From: Deltaproteobacteria bacterium
Lineage (GTDB): Bacteria > Myxococcota > JADLHZ01
Direction of reading: 5' to 3'
NCBI GenBank assembly: GCA_020848545.1
Contig: JADLHZ010000085.1
Location: 1-64,000, forward strand
DNA: 64,000 nucleotides
Below are positions 9,677-18,901 of the stretch, piece by piece. Made by a program: the position numbers and the translations under genes. Positions within the stretch are counted from its first letter, which is position 1; every line of letters starts with the position of its first letter. The notes under the pieces were generated by a model. That model was given only the letters and a program-made list of their open reading frames with translations. It was not told where the DNA came from and searched no databases.

Positions 9677-11710
9677 GTGCGCGAACGGCAGTTCTCACTT
9701 CGGCTCAAATTGACGCTCAGCTTCGGCGCCATGCTCGCGGCGCTGGCGATCTTCGTCTCATGGTTCTTCCCGGCACGCATGGCCGAGATGGCGGCGCGGC
9801 TCGAACGCACGCGCGCGACGAGCGTCGCCTCCGCGCTGGAAAAAGCGGCCGCGAGCGCGCTCGGCTTCAACGACGAGCTCGCGGTCAACGAGCTGCTCCT
9901 CGGCGTGTCGAAAGATCCCGACGCCCGCTTCGCGCAAGTGCTCCGGGTCGACGGCACGACGCTCGCGGCGTGGAACGTCGACAAGACGCGCAAGCTGCCG
10001 CCGCTGAAGGGCGAGATGCAGCAGTGGATCGACGGAGACACGCTCGTCGTGGCGACGCCGATCAACTCCGTGCTCGGCAGCCGCGGCCACTTGATCTTGG
10101 GCATGTCGCGGCAGGCGTTGCGCGATGAGCTGCGCGCGATCCGCGAGACGGCGCTATGGGCTTCGTTGATCATCCTCGCCCTCGGCGCCGTGCTCAGCTG
10201 GGCGCTCGGCAGCTGGCTCGTGCGCCCGACGCTGGTGTTGACGGCGCTCACCGCCAAAGTCCTGCGCGACAACGATCTGCGCGTCGAGATCCCGACCTTG
10301 TCACGCGACGAGATCGGCGCGCTCGGCGGCGCGTTCAAAGAGCTGCTCGCGGCCCAACGTGGCACGCTCGCCAGCCTGCAATACTCGCTCGACGAGCACG
10401 AGCAGCTCGGCCTGACGCTCGGCCGCGTGGCGGCGCGGGTGCAGCAGAACACCGACACCATCGATCGACAGGTCACACTCTCGCTCTCGGTCAGCAGCAA
10501 GATGCTCAGCGAGATCGAAGACGTCGCCGGCGAGATCAGGAAGCTCACGAACGAGGTGACGAGCACCACCGATTCGGCGGCGCAGATGACGCGCCTGCTC
10601 GAAGGCGTGGCGCAGAAGCTGCACACCCTCGGCAACGACGTCCAGCGCTCGTCGAAGGAGCTCGACGACATGGTGATGACGATCGAGCAGACGGCGCGCG
10701 CGATCGGCGAAGTCGACGCGGCGCTGCGCGAGAGCACGATCGCGATGCACGACATGGAAGCGTCGCAGGACCGCGTGCGGGCAGCCGTCGGCGACGCCCA
10801 GCGCGCTTCGAACGCGGTCAACGTCCACGCCGAAGCCGGCGTCGCCTCGATCGAGAAGACCGTCGCGAGCCTCACCGACATCCATGGCACCGCCGGCGAC
10901 GCGGCCGCGGCGATCGCGGCGCTGAACGGTCGCGTCGAAGAGGTGGGCGAGTTCCTCTCGGTGATCGAAGACGTCGCCGACCGCACGAACTTGCTCTCCC
11001 TGAACGCGTCGATCATTGCCGCGCAAGCCGGCGAGCATGGGCGCGCGTTCAGCGTGGTCGCCGATGAGATCAACGACCTCGCCACGCGCAGCCGCGAGTA
11101 CACCCAGCAGATCGCGGCGACGATCGGCGCGATCAGGAACGAGAGCAAGCGTGCAGCAGAAGCGACGGCGCGCAGCCAGACCCGCGTCGAGCTCGGCGTA
11201 GAGCGCGGCCAGGAGGCGGCGGAAGTATTCGCGCGCATCCGCAGCGGCACGAACGACGCGCTCGCGGCGAGCGGCCGCATCGGCAAAGAGTCCGAGGAGC
11301 AGCTCGGTCAAGCGCGCACCTTGAAGCGGCTGCTCGATCAGCTGAGCAACACCTTCGAGGCGCTGCGCACCGCCGGGCAGCAGCAGTCGAGCGGCGCCGG
11401 CATCATCGCCAACGGCGCCAAGCAAATGCTCGCGCTGACCTCGCAAGCGCTCGCCGCGGCAGAGGGCCAGAACGAGGCGATCCGCACGATCGAGCGCGGC
11501 GTCGCCAAGGTCAGCGAGGTCACGGGCACGCTCAAGACCGCGCAAGACGCGCAGCGCGAGCAAGGCAAGAACGTGCGCAGCGCCATCGACGCGATCTCGT
11601 CTGCGGCAGCGAGCCAGCGCGAAGCGATCCGCTCCCTCGAGCAGAGCATGAACGCGCTCGCCGCGCAGACCGCGACGCTGCGCGAAGGCATGCAACGCTT
11701 CATGTATTGA
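9677..11710 (+). CDS. Methyl-accepting chemotaxis protein-like sensor
   Basis: This 677-residue protein has an N-terminal membrane segment (about 14-30), a periplasmic domain of roughly 130 residues, a second membrane segment (about 155-180), a HAMP region (about 180-235) and a long coiled-coil signalling domain. The chemoreceptor hairpin is clear around residues 425-460, with DVADRTNLLSLNASIIAAQA and EHGRAFSVVADEINDLA. No C-terminal CheR pentapeptide is evident. The start is GTG with weak upstream signals. It ends 1 base before the convergent TonB-dependent receptor. I infer it is the transducer of a sensory module with the next two genes. Confidence 0.9.
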   Translation: MRERQFSLRLKLTLSFGAMLAALAIFVSWFFPARMAEMAARLERTRATSVASALEKAAASALGFNDELAVNELLLGVSKDPDARFAQVLRVDGTTLAAWNVDKTRKLPPLKGEMQQWIDGDTLVVATPINSVLGSRGHLILGMSRQALRDELRAIRETALWASLIILALGAVLSWALGSWLVRPTLVLTALTAKVLRDNDLRVEIPTLSRDEIGALGGAFKELLAAQRGTLASLQYSLDEHEQLGLTLGRVAARVQQNTDTIDRQVTLSLSVSSKMLSEIEDVAGEIRKLTNEVTSTTDSAAQMTRLLEGVAQKLHTLGNDVQRSSKELDDMVMTIEQTARAIGEVDAALRESTIAMHDMEASQDRVRAAVGDAQRASNAVNVHAEAGVASIEKTVASLTDIHGTAGDAAAAIAALNGRVEEVGEFLSVIEDVADRTNLLSLNASIIAAQAGEHGRAFSVVADEINDLATRSREYTQQIAATIGAIRNESKRAAEATARSQTRVELGVERGQEAAEVFARIRSGTNDALAASGRIGKESEEQLGQARTLKRLLDQLSNTFEALRTAGQQQSSGAGIIANGAKQMLALTSQALAAAEGQNEAIRTIERGVAKVSEVTGTLKTAQDAQREQGKNVRSAIDAISSAAASQREAIRSLEQSMNALAAQTATLREGMQRFMY

Positions 11711-11711
11711 G

Positions 11712-13733
11712 TCAGCGTGCGCCGGACGTGCTGAACGACAAGCGCACATAGAATTCGCGCGACTGCATCGGCAGCGGTCCATGCCCCCCGTTGTAAGGCT
11801 GCGGCACGACGTACTGCGTGCCGATGATGTTGTTGCAGCCAACGCCGAGGTGCAGGCCGCGCACGCCGAGGTCGTGATACCAGAGGCTCGCGTTCAGCAG
11901 CAGCTGCGGCGGCAGCACGCCGGGCACCGGGTTGCCGTCCTCGTCGCCGGAGAGCATGCCGCCGCGCTCGCTGAAGAACACGCCGGCGAGCCCGAGCACG
12001 AGGTGGTCCTTCCAGAGATTGAAGTTGCTGTTCAGCGTCACTTTGTGCGCCGGAAACGCCAGCAAGATGTCGCTGCGCCCGGCCACGCGATAGAGCTCGA
12101 CGTCGTTCTGCCCGCGCGAGGAATAAAACGAGTAGCTCACGCGGACGGCGCCCCAGAAATACCGCAAGCGATAGTCGACCTCGACGCCGGCGCTCCCCGT
12201 GTACGTCGAGTTGAAGTAGCTCTCGGCCTCGGTCACCGGCTCCACGTCGTAGATGATCGGCCGATCGATGCGGCCCCAGAACGCGTTCGCGGTGAGCTGC
12301 ATGTTCGGCGTGATCTTCACGCCAACCTCGGCCTCGAGCACGTTCACGCGCTCCGGCTTGATCGTCGGGTTGATGTTCAGGTTCTCGATCGCCGGCGCGC
12401 GAAACGCCTGGCTGAACAGCAGCTTGAAGTTGAAGCGATCGACGACCTTGGTCAGCGCGACGCGCGGCACGAACGAAGCGCCAAAGCGTGAGTGATACTC
12501 GAAGCGCGCACCGGCCGTGACGTTGACGATGAAGTTCGTGAACACGAGCTGCGCGAAGGCGGCGAAGTTGCCGTAGCTCACCTGCGGCTCACCCTCAAAG
12601 TCGGTCTGAAAGCCGTTGAGCGTCAGGCTGTTCAGGCGCGCGTGGTCGAAGCGACCTTCGGCGCCGAAGAGAAAGTCCAAAGGATCGATCGGCTTCCATC
12701 CGAGCGTGGCGCCGGCGACCAAGCGATAGGCGGTCTTGTCGAAGAAGACGTCGCTCGTCTCGTCCTCGACACGCCACGGCTGCTGCAGCTTGAAGTCGAT
12801 GCGCGGCGTGAGCGTGAGGCGCGGCGTCAGGTCGAATTCTCGGCGCACGCTGAGCACGAACGAACGAAAGCCTTCATCGTAGGCCGCCGGCAGCGCGTCG
12901 ATGGCGCCGTCGCGCGTGCCGATGTGGTAATCGTCGTAGATGATCCGGACGCGCAACTTCTTCCACTCCGCGCCGACATTGAGCAGCATCGAAGTGAGCC
13001 CGCTGTTTTGCGCCATCGGGTAGCTGACGCCGAAGTGGTCCGTGTAGACGCCGTCGCTGCGCGGACCGCCGCCGAAGAACGCGTGGGCCGACACGTTGTA
13101 GTCGTCTTCCTTCGAGCGCATGCCGTACGCGAGACCGCCGCCGAGGTTGCCGACCGAGCGCGAGTACATGGAGCCGGCCACGTTGCCAGCGACACCGGAG
13201 AGCGCCTCACCGTCGCGGGTGATCATGTTGATCACGGCGAGCTCGGCGTAGCCGCCATAGACCGCGGAGCCAGGGCCGCGGATGATCTCGACGCGCTCGA
13301 TCTCGTCGAGGGGATAGTGCGAGCCGAGCTCCGTCGTCGCGTAGAGGACTTCGTTCATCTCGACGCCGTCGAGCAGCAGCAGAATCTTGCCTTCGTGACC
13401 CCAGAGCCCGCGAAAGCCGAGGCCGACGACGCCTTCGACGTCGACGCCCACGCCGAAGCCCGGCACGAGCTGCAAGAGATCGAGCAAGTAGCGCGCGCCA
13501 GAGTGCGCGATCTCTTCGCGCGTGATCACCGTGAGCACGCCCGGCGTGTCGGTCACCTTCAGCGCCGTCTGCGTCGCCACTTCGACGGTCGGGTTCAAGA
13601 GGTCGTCGAGCGAGAGCTGCTCGATGTCGGTGATCGCGGGGGCCACGTCGCTCGCGGGTTGACTTGCGGGTTCCGTAACGGCGAGTCCCGCCATGAGCAC
13701 AATCAGAGGGAACATGCTGGCGATGTATCCCAT
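11712..13733 (-). CDS. TonB-dependent outer-membrane receptor
   Basis: This 673-residue protein has an N-terminal signal peptide (MFPLIVLMAGLAV), then a plug domain containing VLTVITREEIAHSGARYLLD, LLLLDGVEMNEVL and the hallmark IERVEIIRGPGSAVYGGYAE. A long beta-barrel rich in aromatic strands follows. It would sit in the outer membrane and import or sense a ligand using TonB energy; the ligand is unknown. An alternative ATG at 13715 gives a cleaner signal peptide. Its start faces the YfiR-like gene 43 bases away, so both may share regulation. No TonB, ExbB or ExbD gene is in the window. Confidence 0.92.
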   Translation of the reverse strand: MGYIASMFPLIVLMAGLAVTEPASQPASDVAPAITDIEQLSLDDLLNPTVEVATQTALKVTDTPGVLTVITREEIAHSGARYLLDLLQLVPGFGVGVDVEGVVGLGFRGLWGHEGKILLLLDGVEMNEVLYATTELGSHYPLDEIERVEIIRGPGSAVYGGYAELAVINMITRDGEALSGVAGNVAGSMYSRSVGNLGGGLAYGMRSKEDDYNVSAHAFFGGGPRSDGVYTDHFGVSYPMAQNSGLTSMLLNVGAEWKKLRVRIIYDDYHIGTRDGAIDALPAAYDEGFRSFVLSVRREFDLTPRLTLTPRIDFKLQQPWRVEDETSDVFFDKTAYRLVAGATLGWKPIDPLDFLFGAEGRFDHARLNSLTLNGFQTDFEGEPQVSYGNFAAFAQLVFTNFIVNVTAGARFEYHSRFGASFVPRVALTKVVDRFNFKLLFSQAFRAPAIENLNINPTIKPERVNVLEAEVGVKITPNMQLTANAFWGRIDRPIIYDVEPVTEAESYFNSTYTGSAGVEVDYRLRYFWGAVRVSYSFYSSRGQNDVELYRVAGRSDILLAFPAHKVTLNSNFNLWKDHLVLGLAGVFFSERGGMLSGDEDGNPVPGVLPPQLLLNASLWYHDLGVRGLHLGVGCNNIIGTQYVVPQPYNGGHGPLPMQSREFYVRLSFSTSGAR

Positions 13734-13776
13734 GAGTTGATAGGCGCACAGTTAATCTCTCGGAGTCGTTTCAGCC

Positions 13777-14310
13777 GTGCATGTTGGAATCCTCATCGCA
13801 ACGCTCCTCACGCACGCCGGTGCGGTGCCGCCGGAGCGCATGGCGCAGTTGCTCGCGCGCAGCGTCGGCTACGACAAGAACCTGAAGGCCCGAGCCGGCG
13901 ACAAGCTCGTCATCGCGATCGTCCACAACCCGACGGACGCCGCCGCGGCCGAGCACGCGACGCAAATGCAAAAGGCGTTCGCCAGCCTGAGCGGCGTGCG
14001 CGTGCAAGGGATCCCGATCGAGGTCGTCGCGTTCGCGTTCGCGAAGACCTTCGCCGCCGACTTGAAGGACAAGCAGGTCGACATCGTCTACGCCTGCCCG
14101 GGCTTCGCCGATCTCGCCGGCATCACGAGCGCCAGCCAGAAGCTGAAGCTGCTGAGCGTGGGATCCGCCGCCGACGTCGAACGCGGGGTCTCGCTCGGCG
14201 CCGGCATGGACGGCGACAAGGTGGTGCTCGTCGTCAACCGCGCTTCAGCGAAGGCGGAGGGCGTCGACTTCGCCGATCAGCTGCTGTCGATCGCCAAGGC
14301 GATCAAGTAG
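13777..14310 (+). CDS. YfiR/DUF4154-like periplasmic protein
   Basis: This 177-residue exported protein starts at GTG with GGAG about 11 bases upstream. After a short N-terminal hydrophobic segment it follows the YfiR/HmsC (DUF4154) pattern: LLARSVGYDKNLKARAGDKLVIAIV, then VVAFAFAKTFAADLKDKQVDIVY and a strand-helix finish with VLVVNRASAKAEGVDF. YfiR proteins sit in the periplasm and repress an inner-membrane partner, classically a diguanylate cyclase. No GGDEF protein is present here; the nearest membrane sensor is the chemoreceptor-like protein at 9677. The family call is by pattern. Confidence 0.72.
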   Translation: MHVGILIATLLTHAGAVPPERMAQLLARSVGYDKNLKARAGDKLVIAIVHNPTDAAAAEHATQMQKAFASLSGVRVQGIPIEVVAFAFAKTFAADLKDKQVDIVYACPGFADLAGITSASQKLKLLSVGSAADVERGVSLGAGMDGDKVVLVVNRASAKAEGVDFADQLLSIAKAIK

Positions 14311-14328
14311 TCGCTCGAGAAGTTGCGC

Positions 14329-15843
14329 TCACAATCCCCTGACGTCCGAGGCCGCCAAGATCTCGTAGTGCAGGAGCACCGTCTTGCGTTCGAGCGGCCC
14401 GAGCTGCACGTCGAAGCGCACGATGCCTTCCGTGTCCGGCGCCGGCACCGGCCCGCTCGAGGTCGTGTCGATCTTGATCTCGACCTGCTCGAGCTCGCTC
14501 ACCGGCACGCGCTCCTCCAACGCGAAGCGCGCCGGCTGATCGTCGAGGTTCGAGACGTAGGCGACAATCTCGCGGCGGATCGTCTGCTTGCCGGTGATCT
14601 TCGCGGTCTCGCGCCGCTCGCCGGAGCCGCGCACGATGCGCAGGCCGTCGTCGCCGCCGAAGCTCAGGTGAAACTTCTCGCCGGGCGCGACGAACGCGAT
14701 CTGCGTGAAGCCGACATTCCCGGACTCACGCAAGAGCTCGACCGGTCCGGCGAGCAAGGGGTGCTTCGCCACGTTGGCTTGCTCGGTGCGTATGAACACC
14801 AGCGGAGACAGCTCGGGTCGCGCGAGCTTCTCCGCCTTGGCGTCCGTCTCGAAGTGAAAGAGCGGCACCCGCTGCATGCGCCCGTTCGAGCGGATCGTCA
14901 CCGGGCGCTCGGCGTCCATCAGCCGCGCCTCGCCGCCGTCGTCGACGCCAGGAACGTCGGCGTCGGCTTGCGCCATGCCAGCACCGGTCGACTGGATCGC
15001 TTGCTCGTGAAACGTGGCCATCACTTGCTTCGTCGCGCGCGGCTGTGCGTGCAGCACGTCGTCCTGCATCACCGGCGGCTCCGCGCGCTGCGTCGATCGC
15101 GCGGTCGAGAAGCGCGCCTCGACGTTCTCCCACTCTTCGCCGGTCGCCTGCCACACCGCGGCGCCGCACTCGAAGCGCACCTTGTCGCCGCGCCAGATCG
15201 CGCGATGGATCGGCCGCCACAGCGCGCTCGGCACCATGTACGCGAGCGTGACGACATGCTCCTTGGCCTCGACGGCGTTCACCGAGACGCGCACTTCGCA
15301 CTCGAGGCCTGCGTTCGGGTTCTTCACGAGCTCGAAGCGGCGGCGCAGCGTCTCGTACTTCGCCGCGATCTGCACGCGCTCGGCTTCCAGGGCGCGCGCC
15401 TCGGCGTCGGCCGCGCGAACGTCGGCGAGGACGTCGGCGATGGCAGAGGTCTGCGCACGATCGAGCCCCGGCAAGAAGGGCAGCTCTCGCTGCAGCGCCT
15501 CGAACGAGAGCTGCGTCGCCTGCTGCAGACGGCCCATGTGCGCGTGCAAGCGTTGGCGGGCGGCTTCGCAGGCGACGTGGGCCTTTTGCAGCCGCTCGCT
15601 CTCTTCGAGCAACGCGCGCGCTTGCTCGGGCGCCTCCGCGTTGCCGATGCGCCAACGCCGGGACGCCCGTGTGTCATCGACGCGCAAGCTGTCCGAGCGC
15701 GCGACGAGGCTGCGATCGTCGAGCGCCGGCGCCAAGCCGTCGAGCACGAGCTCGTGCGCGCCGGCAGCAAGGGTGACCCGAAGCTCGCGCTCGACCTGCG
15801 CGCGATCCTCGAAGAAAGTGACGCGGATGACTCGGCTCTGCAT
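14329..15843 (-). CDS. DUF4139-family protein (first of a tandem pair)
   Basis: This 504-residue protein belongs by pattern to the DUF4140/DUF4139 family (mucoidy inhibitor A-like). Residues 1-60 hold the DUF4140-type strand-rich start RVTFFEDRAQVERELRVTL, followed by a coiled-coil stretch (about 75-175) and the C-terminal DUF4139 region with YMVPSALWRPIHRAIW and REIVAYVSNLDDQPARF. It has no signal peptide. The ATG at 15843 has AGGAG 7 bases upstream; a GTG immediately before it is less likely. It starts 9 bases after the stop of the larger paralogue, so they form an operon. Function in this family is not established. Confidence 0.82.
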   Translation of the reverse strand: MQSRVIRVTFFEDRAQVERELRVTLAAGAHELVLDGLAPALDDRSLVARSDSLRVDDTRASRRWRIGNAEAPEQARALLEESERLQKAHVACEAARQRLHAHMGRLQQATQLSFEALQRELPFLPGLDRAQTSAIADVLADVRAADAEARALEAERVQIAAKYETLRRRFELVKNPNAGLECEVRVSVNAVEAKEHVVTLAYMVPSALWRPIHRAIWRGDKVRFECGAAVWQATGEEWENVEARFSTARSTQRAEPPVMQDDVLHAQPRATKQVMATFHEQAIQSTGAGMAQADADVPGVDDGGEARLMDAERPVTIRSNGRMQRVPLFHFETDAKAEKLARPELSPLVFIRTEQANVAKHPLLAGPVELLRESGNVGFTQIAFVAPGEKFHLSFGGDDGLRIVRGSGERRETAKITGKQTIRREIVAYVSNLDDQPARFALEERVPVSELEQVEIKIDTTSSGPVPAPDTEGIVRFDVQLGPLERKTVLLHYEILAASDVRGL

Positions 15844-15852
15844 CACACTCTC

Positions 15853-18090
15853 CTAGTAGGGCTCGCGCCGGTTGCCGCCCGCGAGCTCGGCCTTGCCGTC
15901 GATCTTGACGCGGTAGGCGAAGCTCAAGGTCTTCTTGTCGCCGGCGTCGAGCGAGAACAGCCAGCGGTGGCCACCGCGGATGATCAGCGTCTCCGGCTGC
16001 GCGAAGTCTTCCCACGCCGGCGCGACATCTTTCGTCTCGATAGCGATCTCTTTCTCGCCCGGGTCGAGCACCGGCACGCGCTCACGCACGTCGACGTCGA
16101 TGCGGGTCTTCAGCCGCGACGCGACCTCGATCTCGATCGCATGATCGAGGCCGCGGCTCCCGCGCAAGAAGCCCTCGCTCTCCTCGTCGAAGCGCACGCG
16201 CCGCGCCACCTTCACGGCCGGCTCGACGCCGAGGCCGATCGTCAGCTCGCCGCCGCTCGGCACCGTACGAACGGCGGTGCCGACCAAGAACTCGTCGTCG
16301 AGATAGACCTCGGCGTCGCCGGCGAGCAGCGGCACCGCCAGCGGGTTCTTCATCGTCGCGATGCGGACGACGTCCGTGCTCTCGCGTGGCACCACGACGT
16401 AAACGTTCTTGATGTCGGCGCGGCGCTTCAAGAGGGCCACGTTGTGGACTTGGCCGTCGGACGGCACGTCAACGACCCCGTCCGAGTCGTAGCGATAGTC
16501 GAACGAGCCGGCGCTCTGCTCGACCGGGATTCCGAGGGAGCGGCGCTCGGCGGCGGCCGCCGTTTGCAGCGCGAGGTCGATCGTCTGCGCCACACGTCCG
16601 GCAAGCGCGGCGTCGAGACCGGCGCGATCTTCGGCGGTGAGCGGCCGCAGCTTGCCGCGATCGCTGCCGCGAAAGCCGACGATCTTGAGCTCGGCGTAGC
16701 GTAATTCCTTGAGCGCGAGCACGACCGCCGCCTCGGCCGGCGCGTCCGCTGGCACTTCGCCGCTCTCTTCCGCAGCGGGCATCGCGAGCATGTCGTCCAT
16801 CGAGGCCGCCGGGCCGCCGGTGAGCGTCGACATCGACTTCTCCATCTCGCGCGCGCGTCCTTTCGGCGCGGGAGCAGGGCGGGCCATCGGCGCCGCGCCC
16901 ACAGACGGCGCTGGCATCGGCGGGCGCGGCGGGCTCTGCGGAGGCATCGCGGCGCCGGGCGGGCGCACCGATCCAGCGCGCGTCATCGTCGCTTCAGGGA
17001 TACCGCCGCCGCCGGGTGCACCGCCGAACATCATCGCTTGCATCGCCGGTGGCGGCGGCGGCGCAGCGGGCGGCGGCGCCGGCTGAACCACCGGCGGCGC
17101 GACGGCCTGCGAGTAGAGCGGCTGCAGCGCCTGGCCCGTCGTCGCCGGCGCTACCGGATCTCGCCCCACCGCCGCGTCGAGCGCATGGAACAAGCGATCG
17201 GTGTCTGCCGGAGGCGCGCGCCACGCTGCCTTCGCCGTGAACGGAAGTTGCCGGCCGATGCGCAGCGACTTGAGCTCGGGCACGTCCTGCGCGCGAAGCA
17301 ACTGCGCCGTCGACAAGGACAGCTTCACCCGCGGCCAGTACTCGCCGGTGCTCTGCGCGATCATCGCGCGCAGCGCCACCTCGGCGCTCTTGCCGTCGCG
17401 CGCGACGCGGACCACGTACGTCGGCGCCCAGCGCGCGCCCGGAACGCGGTATTCCAGAGTCACGCGCGTGCCGGCGGCGATCACACCGTGCGCAGAGAAG
17501 AGCACCCGCTTGCTCACGCGGGCGGCCCGGTTATCGCTCTCGGCCCGCGCGGCGCGGATCGCACGCTCCAGGCGCGCCCGCTCTTCATCGGCCAGCTTGA
17601 TGCGCCGCTCGAGCTCTTGCACCTCGGCGTGCCGGCGCTCGCTCTCTTGCCGCTGCCACGCGAGGGTCTCGCGCCACGCCGTGGTCGCCGCCGGCGGCGG
17701 TCGTTCTCGGCCCTCGGGATACGCGAGCGTCGGATGCAGCTGCGAGAACAGCGCGAGCTCCTGCGCCACGCGATCGCGCTCGGAGCGCAAGCCATCGACG
17801 ACGCGCACCGCTTCGAGCAACTTCTCGCTGTCGCTGTCCACGATCGATTCTCCCGCGGGCGGCAGCACGAGCTCGACGCGAACGTCCGTCGGCAGGATCG
17901 ATCCCGTGCCGCTCTCGAGGCGCACGCGCACGCTGCCATCGTCGAGGACGGGCGGCAGGCCGCAGAGCGAGAGCACGCCGTCGGTCAAAGGCGCTGCCAA
18001 CGCGGCGATGCGTGTGATCACGGCGCCGCTGCGAAAGACCATGACGTGCGTGATGGCGCTCGGAAGATCGGTCGGCGGGGCGTCGCTCAT
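15853..18090 (-). CDS. DUF4139-family protein with proline-rich insert (second of pair)
   Basis: This 745-residue paralogue begins MSDAPPTDLPSAITHVMVFR. Order: DUF4140-type N-terminus, a coiled coil (about 105-195), the DUF4139 first half (LEYRVPGARWAPTYVVRVAR), a long proline/glycine/methionine-rich insert roughly at residues 320-420, then the DUF4139 second half with IKNVYVVVPRESTDVVRIA and VLDPGEKEIAIETKDVAP. The insert separates the two halves and looks disordered. No export signal is evident. Sequence upstream of 18090 in the same frame is not protein-like, so this start is preferred. It faces the beta-barrel-like gene at 18137 across 46 bases. Confidence 0.85.
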   Translation of the reverse strand: MSDAPPTDLPSAITHVMVFRSGAVITRIAALAAPLTDGVLSLCGLPPVLDDGSVRVRLESGTGSILPTDVRVELVLPPAGESIVDSDSEKLLEAVRVVDGLRSERDRVAQELALFSQLHPTLAYPEGRERPPPAATTAWRETLAWQRQESERRHAEVQELERRIKLADEERARLERAIRAARAESDNRAARVSKRVLFSAHGVIAAGTRVTLEYRVPGARWAPTYVVRVARDGKSAEVALRAMIAQSTGEYWPRVKLSLSTAQLLRAQDVPELKSLRIGRQLPFTAKAAWRAPPADTDRLFHALDAAVGRDPVAPATTGQALQPLYSQAVAPPVVQPAPPPAAPPPPPAMQAMMFGGAPGGGGIPEATMTRAGSVRPPGAAMPPQSPPRPPMPAPSVGAAPMARPAPAPKGRAREMEKSMSTLTGGPAASMDDMLAMPAAEESGEVPADAPAEAAVVLALKELRYAELKIVGFRGSDRGKLRPLTAEDRAGLDAALAGRVAQTIDLALQTAAAAERRSLGIPVEQSAGSFDYRYDSDGVVDVPSDGQVHNVALLKRRADIKNVYVVVPRESTDVVRIATMKNPLAVPLLAGDAEVYLDDEFLVGTAVRTVPSGGELTIGLGVEPAVKVARRVRFDEESEGFLRGSRGLDHAIEIEVASRLKTRIDVDVRERVPVLDPGEKEIAIETKDVAPAWEDFAQPETLIIRGGHRWLFSLDAGDKKTLSFAYRVKIDGKAELAGGNRREPY

Positions 18091-18136
18091 GAGGAAGCAA
18101 AAGTGCCGCGCCTCGGCTCGCGCGCAATAATTCCTG

Positions 18137-18901
18137 ATGCTAGAACGACGCAGCATGTTGTGTCGCACGGCGGCCGCGTTCCTCCTCATCGTCACGATCG
18201 CGCCGGCGATCGCGGGGGCGTGCGGCGTGCCCGGCGCCGGCGGTCCGGCGGGCGTGACGTTGTGCAACCTCAAGGACCGTAAGCAGCTCGCCGCCAAGCC
18301 GGATCGCGTCGGGCTGCGCCTGTCCACCGGCTTTGCCCACTCGGACACCGGCATCATCTTCCCGGGCGGCGACACCATCGCGATCGAACGCAGCGCCGCG
18401 AGCGCCTCACTCGAGTACCGCGTGCGCGACGATCTCGTGTTGACGGCGACCGGCGGCGCCGTCGTGCGTGGATCGATCAGCGGCGGCGTCAGCGCGCGCG
18501 TGTTGCCGGGCCCGCTCGTGGCGTTGTCCTTGTCCTGGCGCATCCTCGGCGCGAAGCCGACCGAGCCGCTCGTCCTCTTCGGCACCACGCTGTCGTTCGT
18601 GCACCACCAAACCGAGGTGCTCTTCGGAGCGCGCGAGCCCTACACGGCGTTCGATCTCCGCGTCGGCCTCATCGTCGGAAAGACCTTCTGGGACGTGTTC
18701 ACGCCCTACGCGGCGTTCCGCTTATTCGGCGGCCCGGTGTTTTATCGCCTCGGAGGCCAAGCGCTGATGGGCGGCGACTTGTATCACTTCCAAGTCGGCG
18801 CCGGCTTCTCGATCGCGATCGCGCGGCGCCTCGATCTCTTCTTCGAAGGCGTGCCGCTCGGCGAGCGTGCGCTGAACGCAGGCGTGGGGGTCAGCCTGTG
18901 A
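18137..18901 (+). CDS. Predicted outer-membrane beta-barrel protein
   Basis: This 254-residue protein has a signal peptide (CRTAAAFLLIVTIAPAIAGA) and then alternating hydrophobic and polar strands with many aromatic ends, as in small outer-membrane barrels. The last strands read SIAIARRLDLFFEGVPLGE and LNAGVGVSL. No specific family is recognised. An in-frame ATG at 18155 is an alternative start and sits right at the signal peptide. Its stop overlaps the GTG of the serine hydrolase downstream (GTGA), so the two are translationally coupled. Confidence 0.68.
   Translation: MLERRSMLCRTAAAFLLIVTIAPAIAGACGVPGAGGPAGVTLCNLKDRKQLAAKPDRVGLRLSTGFAHSDTGIIFPGGDTIAIERSAASASLEYRVRDDLVLTATGGAVVRGSISGGVSARVLPGPLVALSLSWRILGAKPTEPLVLFGTTLSFVHHQTEVLFGAREPYTAFDLRVGLIVGKTFWDVFTPYAAFRLFGGPVFYRLGGQALMGGDLYHFQVGAGFSIAIARRLDLFFEGVPLGERALNAGVGVSL

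Noticed and set aside
12492-13740. Long plus-strand open frame opposite the TonB receptor
   Set aside because: Low-complexity Arg/Val/Glu composition; the receptor on the other strand has clear motifs.
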